In this document: positions 34,537 through 36,154 of the stretch, piece after piece
How the letters are laid out: each line of letters opens with the position of its first letter
Position numbering within the stretch: the first letter of the stretch is position 1
Assembly (NCBI GenBank): GCA_024234995.1
Contig: JACKNF010000024.1
Location: forward strand, 1 to 36,154
Length of the DNA stretch: 36,154 nt
From: Gammaproteobacteria bacterium
Lineage (GTDB): Bacteria > Pseudomonadota > Gammaproteobacteria > Competibacterales > Competibacteraceae
Direction of reading: 5' to 3'
The notes under the pieces: generated by a model
Seen by the model: only the letters and a program-made list of their open reading frames with translations
Databases searched by the model: none
What the model was told of the DNA's origin: nothing
Program-made: the position numbers and the translations under genes

Positions 34537-35646
34537 TCAGGTTCCCGGCGCGGGAAAATCACCCATTGGACCGAGTGGCTGCGCATCCCGTTGAAACAGT
34601 GGCTTGCTCTGCACATAGGAGAGCAGCAACTCGCCCAAGGCCATCAACGAATCGATATGGGTGCGTTCGTAGCCGTGGGAAGCATCCAGCGCAAAACACG
34701 TGAGGGCGGTACGGATATCATTACCGGCTTCCAGCGCTGCTGCCGCATCGCTGCGATAGTAGCGAAACACGTCCCGGCTATGTTCAATACCATGCACCTC
34801 GCATAAGCTCAGCAGGTGCCGAGTCAAATGCCAATCGAAGGGGCCTGATGAGTCCTGCATAGCGATAGTGACTCCATATTCACAGGTATTCTGTCCTGGA
34901 GCGATGGTGCCGTTATCGATGGAGACCAGCTCCGCGACATCGCCATGCAGGATATGCGAGGCGCCAACGCCGACTTCCTCAGAAATGGTAAACAGCAAAT
35001 GGCAATCCACTGGCAGCCGGATACCCCCATGCCGCACAGCTCGGGCAACCGTCAGCAGCACTGCAACACCGGCCTTGTCATCCAGATGGCGGGCGTTGAT
35101 AAAGCCGCTGCTGCTGATTTCCAGTTGCGAGTCAATGGCAATCGTGTCGCCAATGTTGATACCTAATGCCTGGAGGTCTCCGGGACAATTACAACGCTCA
35201 TCGACGCGCAATTCCAGATTAAGCCAACTGCTTGGTTGCGTATCAACCTCTTCATTGAAGGTGTGGCCGGACGCTTTACATGGCAAGAGGGTGCCGCGAT
35301 AACGCCAGCCTCCGTCACAATAGATAGTGACCCGCGCGCCTTCGGCGAAGCGCGCCGACCAGGTGCCGATCGGCACGACATCCAACCGGCCATTGGGTTT
35401 TAATTGCTTGACCATTGCACCCAGCGTATCCAGATGGGAGACGATAGCCCGATCCGGGCTATGGCGCGCGCCTTCCAGATCAGCGCGAATGGCCCCGCGC
35501 CGGGTCAGATTGAAGGGAATATCCAGCGCCATCAGTTCCAGGCACACCATATGCACCACTTCGTCAGTCATGCCGGAGGGACTGTGTGTCGCCAGCAATC
35601 GGCTCATGATGTCCAGCAGATAACTTTGATCGAGAAGAGTCTGCAT
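34537..35646 (-). CDS. M42-type peptidase of the NAGGN osmoprotectant cluster
   Basis: A 369-residue metallopeptidase of the M42/M20 clan. Metal-binding and catalytic motifs are visible: VSHLDTLGAMV (first His), NARHLDDKAGVAV (bridging Asp), and FTISEEVGVGASH (catalytic Glu-Glu pair). This sequence type belongs to the conserved trio with the GNAT/ATP-grasp synthetase and the asparagine-synthase-like amidotransferase that make N-acetylglutaminylglutamine amide. Its own role in that pathway is not established. Its ATG overlaps the TGA of the upstream synthetase by one base (TGATG), so the two are coupled. Length is normal. Confidence 0.85.
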   Translation of the reverse strand: MQTLLDQSYLLDIMSRLLATHSPSGMTDEVVHMVCLELMALDIPFNLTRRGAIRADLEGARHSPDRAIVSHLDTLGAMVKQLKPNGRLDVVPIGTWSARFAEGARVTIYCDGGWRYRGTLLPCKASGHTFNEEVDTQPSSWLNLELRVDERCNCPGDLQALGINIGDTIAIDSQLEISSSGFINARHLDDKAGVAVLLTVARAVRHGGIRLPVDCHLLFTISEEVGVGASHILHGDVAELVSIDNGTIAPGQNTCEYGVTIAMQDSSGPFDWHLTRHLLSLCEVHGIEHSRDVFRYYRSDAAAALEAGNDIRTALTCFALDASHGYERTHIDSLMALGELLLSYVQSKPLFQRDAQPLGPMGDFPAPGT

Positions 35647-36154
35647 CAGGGTTCAATCCGGGAGTGAGGAAAGAGAAGATCGACGAAACGTTGCGCGGTG
35701 GGCTGCGGCTCATGATTGGCCAATCCCGGCCGTTCATTGGCCTCGATAATTGCATACTGTTCGCCAGCTAGATCGGGAACCATGAAATCGAAACCCACCA
35801 CGGGAATTTCCAGGGCGCGGGCAGCTTGTTCAGCGACATCCCGTAGATGCGGATGCAGTTGGCCGGTCACATCATGGATCGTGCCGCCGGTATGCAAATT
35901 GGCGGTTTTGCGCACCCGCAAGCGCTGACCCGCAGGGAGTATGGAGTCCAGCGAGTAATCAGCGGATTCGATGCAACGCAAGGTCTCCGTATCCAGTGGA
36001 ATGTAGCTTTCGCCGCCGGTAGCGGCCTGACGCCGACGGCTTTGTTTCTCAATCAGGGTACGAATGTTCTGCTGGCCATCGCCAGTAATCTCTGCGGGAC
36101 GGCGCGTAGCGGCGGCAATCACCTGGTAACCGATGACAATGATGCGCAGATCCT
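35646..36154 (-). CDS. ngg: N-acetylglutaminylglutamine synthetase, C-terminal ATP-grasp part (cut by the window edge)
   Basis: The frame is open to the right edge; the last ~168 residues are present. It begins in the window with DLRIIVIGYQVIAAATRRPA, then EITGDGQQNIRTLIEKQS, and continues to the Mg/ATP ligands GFDFMVPD and IIEANERPGL, the end of an ATP-grasp domain. The whole protein would carry a GNAT acetyltransferase domain in front. It is assigned as Ngg, which makes the dipeptide precursor of the osmolyte NAGGN, from the ATP-grasp features and the adjoining trio-type M42 peptidase. The amidotransferase AsnO would lie beyond the edge. Confidence 0.75.
   Translation of the reverse strand, partial: DLRIIVIGYQVIAAATRRPAEITGDGQQNIRTLIEKQSRRRQAATGGESYIPLDTETLRCIESADYSLDSILPAGQRLRVRKTANLHTGGTIHDVTGQLHPHLRDVAEQAARALEIPVVGFDFMVPDLAGEQYAIIEANERPGLANHEPQPTAQRFVDLLFPHSRIEP

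Overview
The window reads as chromosomal DNA of a gammaproteobacterium with moderately high G+C. The basis is the housekeeping set: PilS/PilR, the rubredoxin | thiD-thiE-hemL block, clpS-clpA beside infA, dsbB, sucC-sucD, and part of an N-acetylglutaminylglutamine amide (NAGGN) osmolyte cluster. The mixture would fit a Competibacter-like or other environmental gammaproteobacterium, but that placement is an inference. No tRNA, rRNA, intact insertion sequence or CRISPR array was seen.

Layout. 1-2432: a small Xre-type regulator, then a visibly A+T-rich segment with an orphan NtrC-type response regulator. Directly in front of that regulator are shattered remains of its histidine kinase. 2433-8905: a minus-strand envelope block with a giant polytopic membrane protein (1687 aa), PspA, and a small secreted protein whose C-terminus is an 18-bp tandem repeat array with an in-frame stop inside it. 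9202-13893: suhB converges on nadE, followed by sucD and sucC on the minus strand with a strong terminator. 14089-17222: pilS-pilR (type IV pilus control), converging on a PduO-type cobalamin adenosyltransferase.

17795-18616 is the largest non-coding stretch: an extremely A+T-rich block, then about 230 nt that can fold into several hairpins plus a possible pseudoknot, ending at the Shine-Dalgarno of a lytic transglycosylase gene. 19455-25717 carries a DUF1285 protein, an unknown membrane-anchored protein, the QmcA/NfeD stomatin pair, a macrodomain protein, and an unknown protein next to a small MscS channel. 26038-29102: rubredoxin (too short for ordinary ORF calling) divergent from thiD-thiE-hemL. 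29217-31333: a minus-strand run of a flavodoxin-like protein, MtgA, a SelW-like Rdx protein and DsbB. 31480-34396: infA, with a TTG start, convergent with clpS-clpA. 34537-36154: the M42 peptidase and the C-terminal ATP-grasp part of the NAGGN synthetase, which runs off the right edge.

Much of the window concerns the envelope: membrane stress (PspA, QmcA/NfeD, MscS), peptidoglycan (MtgA, SLT transglycosylase), disulfides (DsbB) and osmotic adaptation (NAGGN). The most unusual items are the structured leader at 18380-18612, the decayed histidine kinase at 2218-2400, the repeat array with a stop inside it at 8397-8648, and the giant membrane protein paired with PspA.
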